Source: Acidobacteriaceae bacterium (GTDB taxonomy: Bacteria; Acidobacteriota; Terriglobia; Terriglobales; Acidobacteriaceae). From it: DNA of 5,250 nt. The stretch's first letter is position 1; each line of letters starts with the position of its first letter. The notes below the pieces were generated by a model, which was not told the origin of the DNA, did not search any database, and saw only the letters and a list, made by a program, of their open reading frames with translations. Shown here in pieces: positions 1-5,250 of this stretch. The position numbers were made by a program, and so were the translations under genes. The stretch covers positions 1-5,250 of the forward strand of contig PMOF01000074.1 of the NCBI GenBank assembly GCA_003162495.1, given 5' to 3'.

Positions 1-7
1 GCGAAAG

Positions 8-33
8 TAAAAAGGCTCCCGCGGGAGCCTTTT
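8..33 (-). terminator. Intrinsic terminator of the fucP-family gene
   Basis: A perfect inverted repeat lies at 10-33. The arms are AAAAGGCTCCC and GGGAGCCTTTT around a GC centre, so the working RNA loop is about 4 nt. On the minus strand the GC-rich stem runs into five consecutive T (positions 13-9), the classic Rho-independent layout. It begins about 25 nt after the TAG stop at 58-60. The plus-strand side also ends in TTTT, so it could stop transcription arriving from the left as well. Confidence 0.88.
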
Positions 34-57
34 CGCTAACTTGCTGTCATCAACTTA

Positions 58-1413
58 CTAACTCAACGATCCCTCTGACGCCGCCTCTCGATGTTCCCCG
101 CCAAACCAGGCATAGAGAGCTACCGCCGCGAAGCAAACCACCGGCACCAGATACGCGGCCTGCAATCCATATGAATCGGCCACCACCCCCATTACCTTGG
201 TCAGCGCCGCACCGCCGAGAATTGCCATCACCAGCAGCGATCCGGCCGTCTTCGTTTTGTCGCCCATTCCCTTCAACCCCAGCGCAAAAATCGTGGGAAA
301 CATGATTGACATGAACAGGCTCGTCGTCAGGAGGCACATCGCGCCCACCCAGCCGGGTCGCGCAACTGCCACCAGTCCGAGCACCACGTTCACCACTGAA
401 TAAACCCCCAGCATTGTCCGCGCATGGAATAGCTTCATCAGCCACGCCGAGCTGAACCGCCCCACTGCAAACGCCGCCAGCGTCGCAGTGAGCATGTAGC
501 CCGCCGCCTTGTCGCCAATCCCGGTCGCCGACCTGACGTAGAGAATGAAGTAACTCCACGTCCCCACCTGCGCGCCGACATAAAGAAACTGGGCCAGCAC
601 CGCCAGCACAAAATGCCGCTGAAATAACGAAACCTGTTTCGCCGGCCCCGCGTCCTCCCGCGAGACATCCTCCTTGGCCGTGTCAGGAAACTTCGTCATC
701 AGCACCATCAACGCCCACAGCAACGCCACCGTGCCCAACAACAGATAAGTCGGGACCACTCGCATCGTCTCGGAGTGAAGATAAGCTTGCATGGTCCCCG
801 AGGCTTTTTTCGCCGCCGTCTCCGCCCCGCTGAACTCCACGCCGGAGAAGATGAACACCGTGCCCACCAGCCCCGCCGTAATGGACCCCAGCGGATTGAA
901 CGCCTGCGAGAAGTTCAGCCGCCGCTCGCTCGAAGCTGTGGGTCCCAACTGCGCAATAAAGGAATTGGCGCCCGTCTCCAGAAACGATAGCCCGCATCCG
1001 ATCACAAACTGCGCCGCCACGAAAAACGGGTACTTATCGGCGAGGGCCGCCGGCCAAAACAGCCAGCACCCGCCGCCCATCAGGATCAGCCCAGTCACGA
1101 GGCCTGCTTTGTAACCGAAGTAGCGCATGATCTGGCCGGCCGGGATGGCCATCACGAAATAGCCCACGAAGATCCCAATCTGCAGTTGCGCCGCGCCGGA
1201 TCGGTTGATCTCGAAAGACTTCATGAATTGACGGATCAGAAAGTCGGTCAGGTTATTCGGAATCGCCCACAGAAAAAAGAGCGGCGTCACCACGACGAAA
1301 GGAATCAGCCGGCCGCGAGGAATCAGCGGAGCTGCGATCTCCTCATCGTCCAAACCACCGCGCTTAGGCCCAACCGATTTGCCTGGCCCGATTGACCCTG
1401 TAGAAATGCTCAA
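58..1413 (-). CDS. fucP: MFS sugar:H+ symporter, FucP (L-fucose permease) family
   Basis: This is a complete 451-residue inner-membrane transporter of the major facilitator superfamily, expected to import a hexose with protons. The sequence matches the FucP family along its whole length: FFLWAIPNNLTD (47-57) in helix 1, IPAGQIMRYFGYKAG (90-104) between helices 2 and 3, LETGANSF (145-152) in helix 4, RLNFSQAFNPLGS (165-177) in helix 5, FLYVGAQVGTWSY (276-288) in helix 7 and MSIMFPTIFALGLKG (368-382) in helix 10. Asp57 and Glu146 occupy the positions of the two key acidic residues of E. coli FucP (Asp46, Glu135). About 12 hydrophobic segments span residues 38-437. The start is TTG at 1413-1411: an in-frame TGA lies 7-9 nt upstream, the next ATG is inside the domain (Met64), and a GGAAGAGGG Shine-Dalgarno lies at 1431-1423. 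Family assignment is firm. Substrate is not: related proteins take glucose, galactose or N-acetylglucosamine. No sugar-catabolism gene lies beside it. Confidence 0.92.
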   Translation of the reverse strand: MSISTGSIGPGKSVGPKRGGLDDEEIAAPLIPRGRLIPFVVVTPLFFLWAIPNNLTDFLIRQFMKSFEINRSGAAQLQIGIFVGYFVMAIPAGQIMRYFGYKAGLVTGLILMGGGCWLFWPAALADKYPFFVAAQFVIGCGLSFLETGANSFIAQLGPTASSERRLNFSQAFNPLGSITAGLVGTVFIFSGVEFSGAETAAKKASGTMQAYLHSETMRVVPTYLLLGTVALLWALMVLMTKFPDTAKEDVSREDAGPAKQVSLFQRHFVLAVLAQFLYVGAQVGTWSYFILYVRSATGIGDKAAGYMLTATLAAFAVGRFSSAWLMKLFHARTMLGVYSVVNVVLGLVAVARPGWVGAMCLLTTSLFMSIMFPTIFALGLKGMGDKTKTAGSLLVMAILGGAALTKVMGVVADSYGLQAAYLVPVVCFAAVALYAWFGGEHREAASEGSLS

Positions 1414-1422
1414 GGCTGCTCA

Positions 1423-1431
1423 CCCTCTTCC
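1423..1431 (-). promoter_or_regulatory. Shine-Dalgarno that fixes the TTG start of the transporter
   Basis: The minus strand reads GGAAGAGGG followed by nine bases and then TTG. A GTG inside the spacer is out of frame, and an in-frame TGA separates the site from any earlier start, so this site supports the TTG initiation codon. Confidence 0.6.
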
Positions 1432-1435
1432 GATT

Positions 1436-1460
1436 GCGAGCGCGCTGCATAGGCGCTCGC
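1436..1460 (-). repeat. GC-rich inverted repeat in the transporter leader
   Basis: GCGAGCGC (1436-1443) and GCGCTCGC (1453-1460) are perfect 8-bp arms separated by 9 nt. In the mRNA the hairpin would end about 5 nt before the Shine-Dalgarno. A shorter overlapping palindrome, GGCGC-TC-GCGCC at 1452-1463, shares the downstream arm. It could be a DNA operator, an RNA structure affecting translation, or chance in GC-rich DNA. Confidence 0.45.
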
Positions 1461-1512
1461 GCCCGGCGTTTTCAACTCCGACACGATTCAGCGCCTGCGG
1501 ATCGCCCCACCA

Positions 1513-1542
1513 GTTCTACCCAATTTGCTTGACCGCTGGCAA
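1513..1542 (-). promoter_or_regulatory. Candidate sigma-70-type promoter for the transporter gene
   Basis: The minus strand shows TTGCCA (1542-1537, 5 of 6 to the -35 consensus), an 18-bp spacer, then TAGAAC (1518-1513, 4 of 6 to the -10 consensus). Transcription would begin near 1506, giving a leader of roughly 90 nt that includes the inverted repeat. This is a pattern match only; another promoter, or read-through from uvrA, is possible. Confidence 0.3.
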
Positions 1543-1633
1543 ATCAATTCACGCAATATCGCGAACTGATCATCCGGGCATAAAGAGCCGGCCTGCGATT
1601 CAGATTCTTTAAATCCAGTCAGCGCTACTTCTC

Positions 1634-4600
1634 TCACAGCACCCTTCCGAGCCACTTCCCTGTATGGGAATGCAGATTCGCAGCGATCTGCTCCGGCGTG
1701 CCCTCGGCCACAATCCGTCCGCCGCCCTCGCCGCCCTCCGGTCCCAGATCGATCACCCAATCGGCCGACTTGATCACGTCCAGATTGTGCTCGATCACAA
1801 TCAGCGACCCGCCCCCGTCGATCAATTTGCGAAACGCCGTGAGCAGTTTGGAGACATCGTCAAAATGCAGCCCCGTCGTCGGCTCGTCCAATATGTAAAG
1901 CACACGGCTCGCCTGCGACGGCTTGGCATTTGCGTTGGCCGCACGCACCTGCGCCAGGTGCGCTGCAAGTTTGACGCGCTGCGCCTCGCCGCCTGAGAGC
2001 GTAGTCGCACTCTGCCCCAGCCGCAAGTAGCCGAGGCCAATTTCATCCAGCACCGCCAGCTTTTCCAGCAGGCGCGACTGCCCCGCAAAGAAACGCAGCG
2101 CCTCCTTCACCGTCATCTGCAGCACATCGTGAATGTTCTTGCCCTTGTACTCCACTTGCAGCACCTTGGCCTGATAGCGGGTGCCGTTGCAGTCCTCGCA
2201 CGGCAGCTCCACATCGGCCAGAAACTGCATCTCCACCGTCACCGTTCCATCGCCCTCGCAGGTGTTGCAGCGCCCGCCCGGCACGTTGAACGAAAAGTGT
2301 CCCGGCGTCAGCGAAAGCCGCTTGGCCTCCGGCTGCGCGGCAAACAATTCGCGCACCAGGTCGAACCCCTTGATGTAAGTAATCGGATTGGAGCGCGGCG
2401 TTCGCCCAATCGGTGTCTGATCTACCAGCACCACGTCGTTGAGCCGCTCCACGCCGGTCAGGCTTTTGAATACTCCCGTCGGATCCGACCCATCGCTCTG
2501 CCCCAGCGCCCGCATCACCGCCCGATACAGCACCTGGTGAATCAGCGTTGACTTGCCGGAACCGGAAACCCCGGTAATCGCAACCAGCAAGCCCAGCGGA
2601 ATCTCCACATTCAGCCCGTGCAGGTTGTTGGCCTCGGCGCCGCGCAGCACCAGACGCTCCCGCCCCGGTTCCCGCCGCCTCGTGGGAACCGGAATCGCGA
2701 TCTTCCCCGACAAATATCGCCCGGTCAGCGAATTCGGATTGGCCTCGATCTCCGCCAGCACTCCCTCGGCCAGCAGCTTGCCGCCAAACTCCCCCGCGCC
2801 CGGCCCCAGATCGAGCAGATGATCGGCAGCCCGCAGCACATCCGCATCGTGCTCCACCACCAGGATCGTGTTGCCCAGATCCCTCAGCTCCTTCAAAATT
2901 CGAATCAGCCGCGCCGTGTCCCGCGTATGCAATCCGATCGACGGCTCATCCAGCACATACAAAGCCCCCACCAGCCGCGAGCCCAGTGAAGTGGCCAACT
3001 GAATCCGCTGCGCCTCGCCGCCCGACAACGTGGAAGCCAATCGATCCAGCGTCAAGTATTCGAGGCCGACCGCATCCAGAAAGCTCAACCGCTGCCGCAC
3101 CTCATGCAGGATCGGCCCCGCAATCTCCTCCTGCATCGGCGAAAGCTGCAACGCGCCAAAAAAATCCTTCGCCTGCGCAATCGTCAGCGCCGTCGCCTGG
3201 CAGATATTCTTGCCGTTAATCCGCACGCTACGCGCTTCCGCACGCAGCCGCTGCCCGCGGCAATCCGGGCACTCCGCATAGCCGCGATACTTGCTCAGCA
3301 TCACCCGCACATGCAGCTTGTATTTCTTGCGCTCCATCTGCGTAAAAAATCCAAACACGCCCGCAAAGCTGCCTTTGCCTCGCAACACCGTCTCCCGCGC
3401 CTGTTCCGTGAGCTCGCGCCACGGCACGTTCATCGGCACACCCAGCTCCGCGGCCTGCTTCCGCAAGTCCGTCAGCCACGGCCGATACTTGGGCCGCTCC
3501 CATGGGTCGATTGCCCCATCCGCCAGGCTCAGCCCCTTGTCCGGAATCACCAGGTTCAAATCGAAGTCCACCGTGTTTCCGAATCCCTGGCAGCGGGGGC
3601 ACGCGCCGAAGGGGTTGTTGAAGCTGAACAGCCGCGGTTCCGGCTCCTTGCCCGGCCGGTGGCAGCTCTTGCATTCAAACGCGCCAGAAAATCTGTATCG
3701 CGTGCGCTCAGCCGCTTCCTCGCGCGGTACCTCTTCAAAAACCACTTCGCCGCCCTCGCGGTAAGCAATCTCTGCCGCATCCACAATCCGCGCGCGACTC
3801 TCAGGGCTAACCACGATCCGGTCCAAGAGCACAAACACTGGCAGCGTAAAGTCCAGGTCCAGCAGCGACTCCGGCGTCGAAAACTCCACCATCTTGCCCT
3901 GCTGATACAGCCGGTTAAATCCGCCCGTCCGCAGCTCCATCAGCCGCGCCTTCAGCGTCTCGGTGTGCGGCGAATCCCCCCCATTGATCACCGGCTTGCC
4001 CTTTGCTGCAGCTCGCGCCGGCCGTCCCGCGGCCTTCACTGTTTTCGCGGCCGGCTTCGCTCCCGCCTCCGGCTCTACGAGCGCGGTCGCTGTGCCGACA
4101 GGGAAGAGAGCATTCAGCCGCGTGCCCTCCCCCAGCGCCAACACAGCCTCGGCCACCTCGTCCATCGAATCGCGCTTCACCAGCCCATCGCAATAAACGC
4201 AGTGCACCGTTCCGCAGCGCGCATACAGCAGGCGCAGGTAATCGTAAATCTCCGTCGCCGTGGCCACGGTCGATCGCGGGTTCCGCGTCGTGTTCTTCTG
4301 CTTGATGGCGATGGCCGGCGCCAGCCCATCGATCAGGTCCACATCCGGCTTTTCGATCCGCTCCAGAAACTGTCGCGCATATGCCGACAGCGACTCCACA
4401 TACCGCCGCTGCCCCTCCGCATAGATGGTGTCGAAGGCCAGCGAACTCTTGCCCGATCCCGACACGCCGCTGACCACCGTCAGCTTCCCATGAGGAATGT
4501 CGCAGGAAATGTTCTTCAGATTATGTGTCCGCGCACCGCGGATCATGATGACGTCATTCAAAGGGAAAACACCGCGAAGAGATCGTCCAGCCGCGTCCAT
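1634..4600 (-). CDS. uvrA: UvrABC system protein A, excinuclease ATPase subunit
   Basis: UvrA is the cytoplasmic damage sensor of nucleotide excision repair. A dimer scans DNA, loads UvrB at lesions and leaves. The 988-residue protein carries two complete ABC ATPase modules. Walker A GVSGSGKS lies at 45-52 and 677-684, signature LSGGEAQR at 525-532 and 868-875, Walker B with DEP at 547-553 and 901-907, and switch histidines in EHD (584) and EHN (938). Two zinc modules are intact: Cys310/313/334/337 in the first half and Cys778/781/801/804 in the second, the latter after FNVPGG and followed by CxxCNGTRY. The family norm is about 940 residues. The excess comes from an Ala/Lys/Pro-rich insert at about 169-211, a shorter one at about 884-899 and an N-terminal extension. 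The start is uncertain: ATG 4600 is used here, but Met19 (ATG at 4546-4544) directly precedes IRGARTHNLKN, where most family members begin. Neither has a strong Shine-Dalgarno. It ends with TGA at 1636-1634. Confidence 0.97.
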   Translation of the reverse strand: MDAAGRSLRGVFPLNDVIMIRGARTHNLKNISCDIPHGKLTVVSGVSGSGKSSLAFDTIYAEGQRRYVESLSAYARQFLERIEKPDVDLIDGLAPAIAIKQKNTTRNPRSTVATATEIYDYLRLLYARCGTVHCVYCDGLVKRDSMDEVAEAVLALGEGTRLNALFPVGTATALVEPEAGAKPAAKTVKAAGRPARAAAKGKPVINGGDSPHTETLKARLMELRTGGFNRLYQQGKMVEFSTPESLLDLDFTLPVFVLLDRIVVSPESRARIVDAAEIAYREGGEVVFEEVPREEAAERTRYRFSGAFECKSCHRPGKEPEPRLFSFNNPFGACPRCQGFGNTVDFDLNLVIPDKGLSLADGAIDPWERPKYRPWLTDLRKQAAELGVPMNVPWRELTEQARETVLRGKGSFAGVFGFFTQMERKKYKLHVRVMLSKYRGYAECPDCRGQRLRAEARSVRINGKNICQATALTIAQAKDFFGALQLSPMQEEIAGPILHEVRQRLSFLDAVGLEYLTLDRLASTLSGGEAQRIQLATSLGSRLVGALYVLDEPSIGLHTRDTARLIRILKELRDLGNTILVVEHDADVLRAADHLLDLGPGAGEFGGKLLAEGVLAEIEANPNSLTGRYLSGKIAIPVPTRRREPGRERLVLRGAEANNLHGLNVEIPLGLLVAITGVSGSGKSTLIHQVLYRAVMRALGQSDGSDPTGVFKSLTGVERLNDVVLVDQTPIGRTPRSNPITYIKGFDLVRELFAAQPEAKRLSLTPGHFSFNVPGGRCNTCEGDGTVTVEMQFLADVELPCEDCNGTRYQAKVLQVEYKGKNIHDVLQMTVKEALRFFAGQSRLLEKLAVLDEIGLGYLRLGQSATTLSGGEAQRVKLAAHLAQVRAANANAKPSQASRVLYILDEPTTGLHFDDVSKLLTAFRKLIDGGGSLIVIEHNLDVIKSADWVIDLGPEGGEGGGRIVAEGTPEQIAANLHSHTGKWLGRVL
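3967..4096 (-). other. Ala/Lys/Pro-rich insert in the UvrB-binding region of UvrA
   Basis: Residues about 169-211 lie between LNALFPV and HTETLKARL. They are dominated by Ala, Lys, Arg, Gly and Pro and have no predicted fold. E. coli UvrA spans the same interval with roughly eight residues, so about 35 are extra. The reading frame stays open and the flanks match the family, so it is a real in-frame insert, not a frameshift. The coordinates are approximate. Confidence 0.65.
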
Positions 4601-4640
4601 GTCCGCTCAGCGAGGCTCAGGGCGCAACCAGCCATTCTTC

Positions 4641-4668
4641 ATTATAGGCCGAGCCGCGCCGCGCAAAA
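4641..4668 (-). promoter_or_regulatory. Candidate uvrA promoter
   Basis: A perfect -10 box TATAAT lies at 4646-4641 on the minus strand. The best -35 match at usable spacing is weak: TTTTGC at 4668-4663 with a 16-bp spacer. Transcription would start near 4634, leaving about 34 nt before ATG 4600 or 88 nt before ATG 4546. I saw no match to the E. coli-type CTGT-N8-ACAG, the GAAC-N4-GTTC or the GTTC-N7-GTTC LexA boxes, so SOS control is not evident. Confidence 0.5.
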
Positions 4669-4703
4669 CGCGTGAGCTGTGGATGCCCGGCATTCGGCGC
4701 GAG

Positions 4704-4717
4704 CACCGCACGCGGTG
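4704..4717. repeat. 14-bp dyad upstream of the uvrA promoter
   Basis: CACCGC (4704-4709) and GCGGTG (4712-4717) form a perfect dyad with a 2-bp centre. It lies about 60 bp upstream of the uvrA -10 box. A loop this short disfavours an RNA hairpin, so a protein-binding site is the more natural reading if it has any function. Confidence 0.3.
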
Positions 4718-4781
4718 ACAGACGGCTCCGTGCACAAATTTTCATAGCGGATTTGCAAGTCTCAACGCGCGCGCCTGCGAT

Positions 4782-4800
4782 CCCACCAAGAACAGGTGGG
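4782..4800. repeat. Short inverted repeat CCCACC/GGTGGG
   Basis: Perfect 6-bp arms at 4782-4787 and 4795-4800 surround a 7-nt loop. No run of T follows on either strand, so it does not qualify as an intrinsic terminator. Confidence 0.35.
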
Positions 4801-4873
4801 CGGCAGCGGACAAAGCGGCTTCCGCGGCCCCGTCAGCGAATCGAGCGCTTTCTATTTACGGGCGGAGACGGCA

Positions 4874-4900
4874 GTGCGAAGCGCGATACGCGCTTCACAC
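4874..4900 (-). repeat. Strong hairpin downstream of the small Cys-rich gene
   Basis: GAAGCGCG (4878-4885) and CGCGCTTC (4889-4896) are perfect 8-bp arms around a 3-nt loop. After one C/A mismatch, three more pairs extend it (4874-4876 with 4898-4900). It begins 22 nt after the stop of the small gene, where a terminator would sit, but no U-tract follows on the minus strand. A second repeat, TCACA/TGTGA at 4895-4899/4905-4909, shares bases with one arm, so the two cannot form together. It may be a 3'-end stabiliser or a weak terminator. Confidence 0.45.
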
Positions 4901-4922
4901 ATCTTGTGATCGCCTCACTTTT

Positions 4923-5126
4923 CTAAGCCACCATGGCTGTCAAATAGGAATATCCTGACTCGGTTTCTTCTTCCGCTCGCGACTCGCGGTCAAGCACTCC
5001 TGCAAGACCCATGAGAACCTCGGAGGCACAAGCCGGGCACTGTGTTGCGCAGTTACCGATCGCGTTACAGTCCTGGCAAAGATAGGCATGTCCCAATGGC
5101 ATATGTTGCATCTTAGGGTAAGTCAT
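4923..5126 (-). CDS. Small Cys-rich, zinc-ribbon-like protein of unknown function
   Basis: This encodes 67 residues and I do not recognise a named family. The core YLCQDCNAIGNCATQCPAC (15-33) holds five cysteines: Cys17 and Cys20 form one CxxC knuckle, Cys30 and Cys33 a second (CPAC), and Cys26 lies between. This looks like a small treble-clef or zinc-ribbon metal site. His8 and His13 lie just before it. The stretch SEVLMGLAGVLDRE (35-48) could form a helix. An acidic segment and a GYSYLTAMVA tail follow. There is no signal peptide or membrane segment, so it is probably cytoplasmic. ATG 5126 is well supported by GAGGTGA four nt upstream, and a promoter candidate precedes it. The stop is TAG. 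It shares orientation with uvrA but is separated by 322 bp with a uvrA promoter between, so an operon is unlikely. Similar small proteins seem familiar from acidobacteria, but this is recollection only. Confidence 0.8.
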   Translation of the reverse strand: MTYPKMQHMPLGHAYLCQDCNAIGNCATQCPACASEVLMGLAGVLDRESRAEEETESGYSYLTAMVA

Positions 5127-5130
5127 TTGC

Positions 5131-5137
5131 TCACCTC
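5131..5137 (-). promoter_or_regulatory. Strong Shine-Dalgarno of the small Cys-rich gene
   Basis: The minus strand reads GAGGTGA, then GCAA, then ATG. This is the best ribosome binding site in the window and argues both that the short frame is translated and that it starts at 5126 rather than at Met6 or Met9. Confidence 0.75.
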
Positions 5138-5170
5138 GGGCCTGAATTCGGCATTGCTGGGGGAAAAAGG

Positions 5171-5197
5171 TTTATACCATCAAACCCTATTTGTCCC
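5171..5197 (-). promoter_or_regulatory. Candidate extended -10 promoter of the small Cys-rich gene
   Basis: TATAAA at 5176-5171 on the minus strand is preceded by TGG (5179-5177), giving the TGn extension of an extended -10 element. A partial -35, GGGACA at 5197-5192, has a 15-bp spacer, short but tolerable when the -10 is extended. Transcription would start near 5164, with a leader of about 38 nt carrying the Shine-Dalgarno. Confidence 0.45.
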
Positions 5198-5250
5198 CGC
5201 CATGGAATTGATGCAACCTTATCCCCTAGAGTTGCGTGGTTTCTATTCCC

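Larger units (their letters stand above)
1414..1633. other. 220-bp intergenic region between uvrA and the fucP-family gene
   Basis: No coding sequence is supported here. Just after the uvrA stop, on the minus strand, there is only a weak GATT/GAATC inverted repeat and no hairpin followed by a U-tract, so I could not identify a clear intrinsic terminator for uvrA. The rest holds a candidate promoter, a GC-rich hairpin and the Shine-Dalgarno of the transporter gene, all listed separately. Confidence 0.7.
4601..4922. other. 322-bp gap between the small Cys-rich gene and uvrA, rich in inverted repeats
   Basis: No open frame here looks like a protein gene. The longest plus-strand frame (4672-4926) is Arg-rich, starts at GTG and resembles nothing known to me. 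The gap holds the uvrA promoter candidate and at least three inverted repeats, at 4704-4717, 4782-4800 and 4874-4900, listed separately. None is followed by a clear U-tract on either strand. Confidence 0.6.

Noticed and set aside
1488..1760. A 90-codon minus-strand frame spanning the end of uvrA and the following gap
   Set aside because: It is an out-of-frame shadow of the uvrA C-terminus, with no start signals and no recognisable protein features.
4549..4556. TGACGTCA palindrome near the uvrA start
   Set aside because: It lies inside the likely coding or leader sequence and matches a eukaryotic CRE site by chance; no bacterial regulator known to me explains it here.
4608..4642. An 11-codon minus-strand frame (MKNGWLRPEPR) before uvrA, as a possible leader peptide
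   Set aside because: Its ATG overlaps the TATAAT -10 box, so the transcript from that promoter would not include the start.
3104..4675. A 523-codon open frame on the plus strand, antisense to uvrA
   Set aside because: It lies opposite a certain uvrA gene, is dominated by Arg, Leu, His and Gln with no recognisable domain, and is what a high-GC reading frame produces on its complement.
4895..4909. TCACA-N5-TGTGA resembling a CRP site
   Set aside because: CRP sites read TGTGA-N6-TCACA. Here the half-sites are in the opposite order and the spacing differs. It also lies downstream of a gene, not at a promoter.
4672..4926. An 84-codon plus-strand frame in the gap before uvrA
   Set aside because: GTG start, Arg-rich composition, no recognisable motif, and it runs across the inverted repeats and into the end of the small minus-strand gene. 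Chance is the simpler explanation.

Overview
This is a GC-rich bacterial window with every credible gene on the minus strand. The style of the UvrA protein and of the small cysteine-rich protein, together with the GC-rich third codon positions, suggests an acidobacterium (Acidobacteriota, Terriglobia-like). That assignment rests on recollection of protein style, not on a search, and is tentative. I see no mobile element, CRISPR array, tRNA or rRNA, and no sign of recent transfer.

Reading along the minus strand, from the right end of the window to the left: (1) 5250-5127 is the leader of a small gene, with an extended -10 promoter candidate and a strong Shine-Dalgarno. (2) 5126-4923 encodes a 67-residue protein with five clustered cysteines, probably a zinc-ribbon-like protein of unknown function. 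(3) 4922-4601 is a 322-bp gap holding several inverted repeats and a perfect TATAAT -10 box about 40 bp before the uvrA start. (4) 4600-1634 encodes UvrA, the damage-recognition ATPase of nucleotide excision repair. All motifs are intact, and there is an unusual Ala/Lys/Pro-rich insert in the UvrB-binding region. (5) 1633-1414 is a 220-bp gap with a candidate promoter and a GC-rich hairpin just ahead of the next ribosome binding site. (6) 1413-58 encodes a complete 12-helix MFS sugar transporter of the FucP (L-fucose:H+ symporter) family, started by TTG. (7) 33-8 is a clear intrinsic terminator that closes this gene.

The three genes are co-oriented. The large gaps, and the promoter signals in each gap, suggest three separate transcription units rather than one operon. 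No functional link between the repair gene and the sugar transporter is apparent. Catabolic partners of the transporter are not in view. The window looks mostly ordinary. The least explained items are the small Cys-rich gene, the inverted-repeat-rich gap before uvrA, and the low-complexity insert in UvrA.
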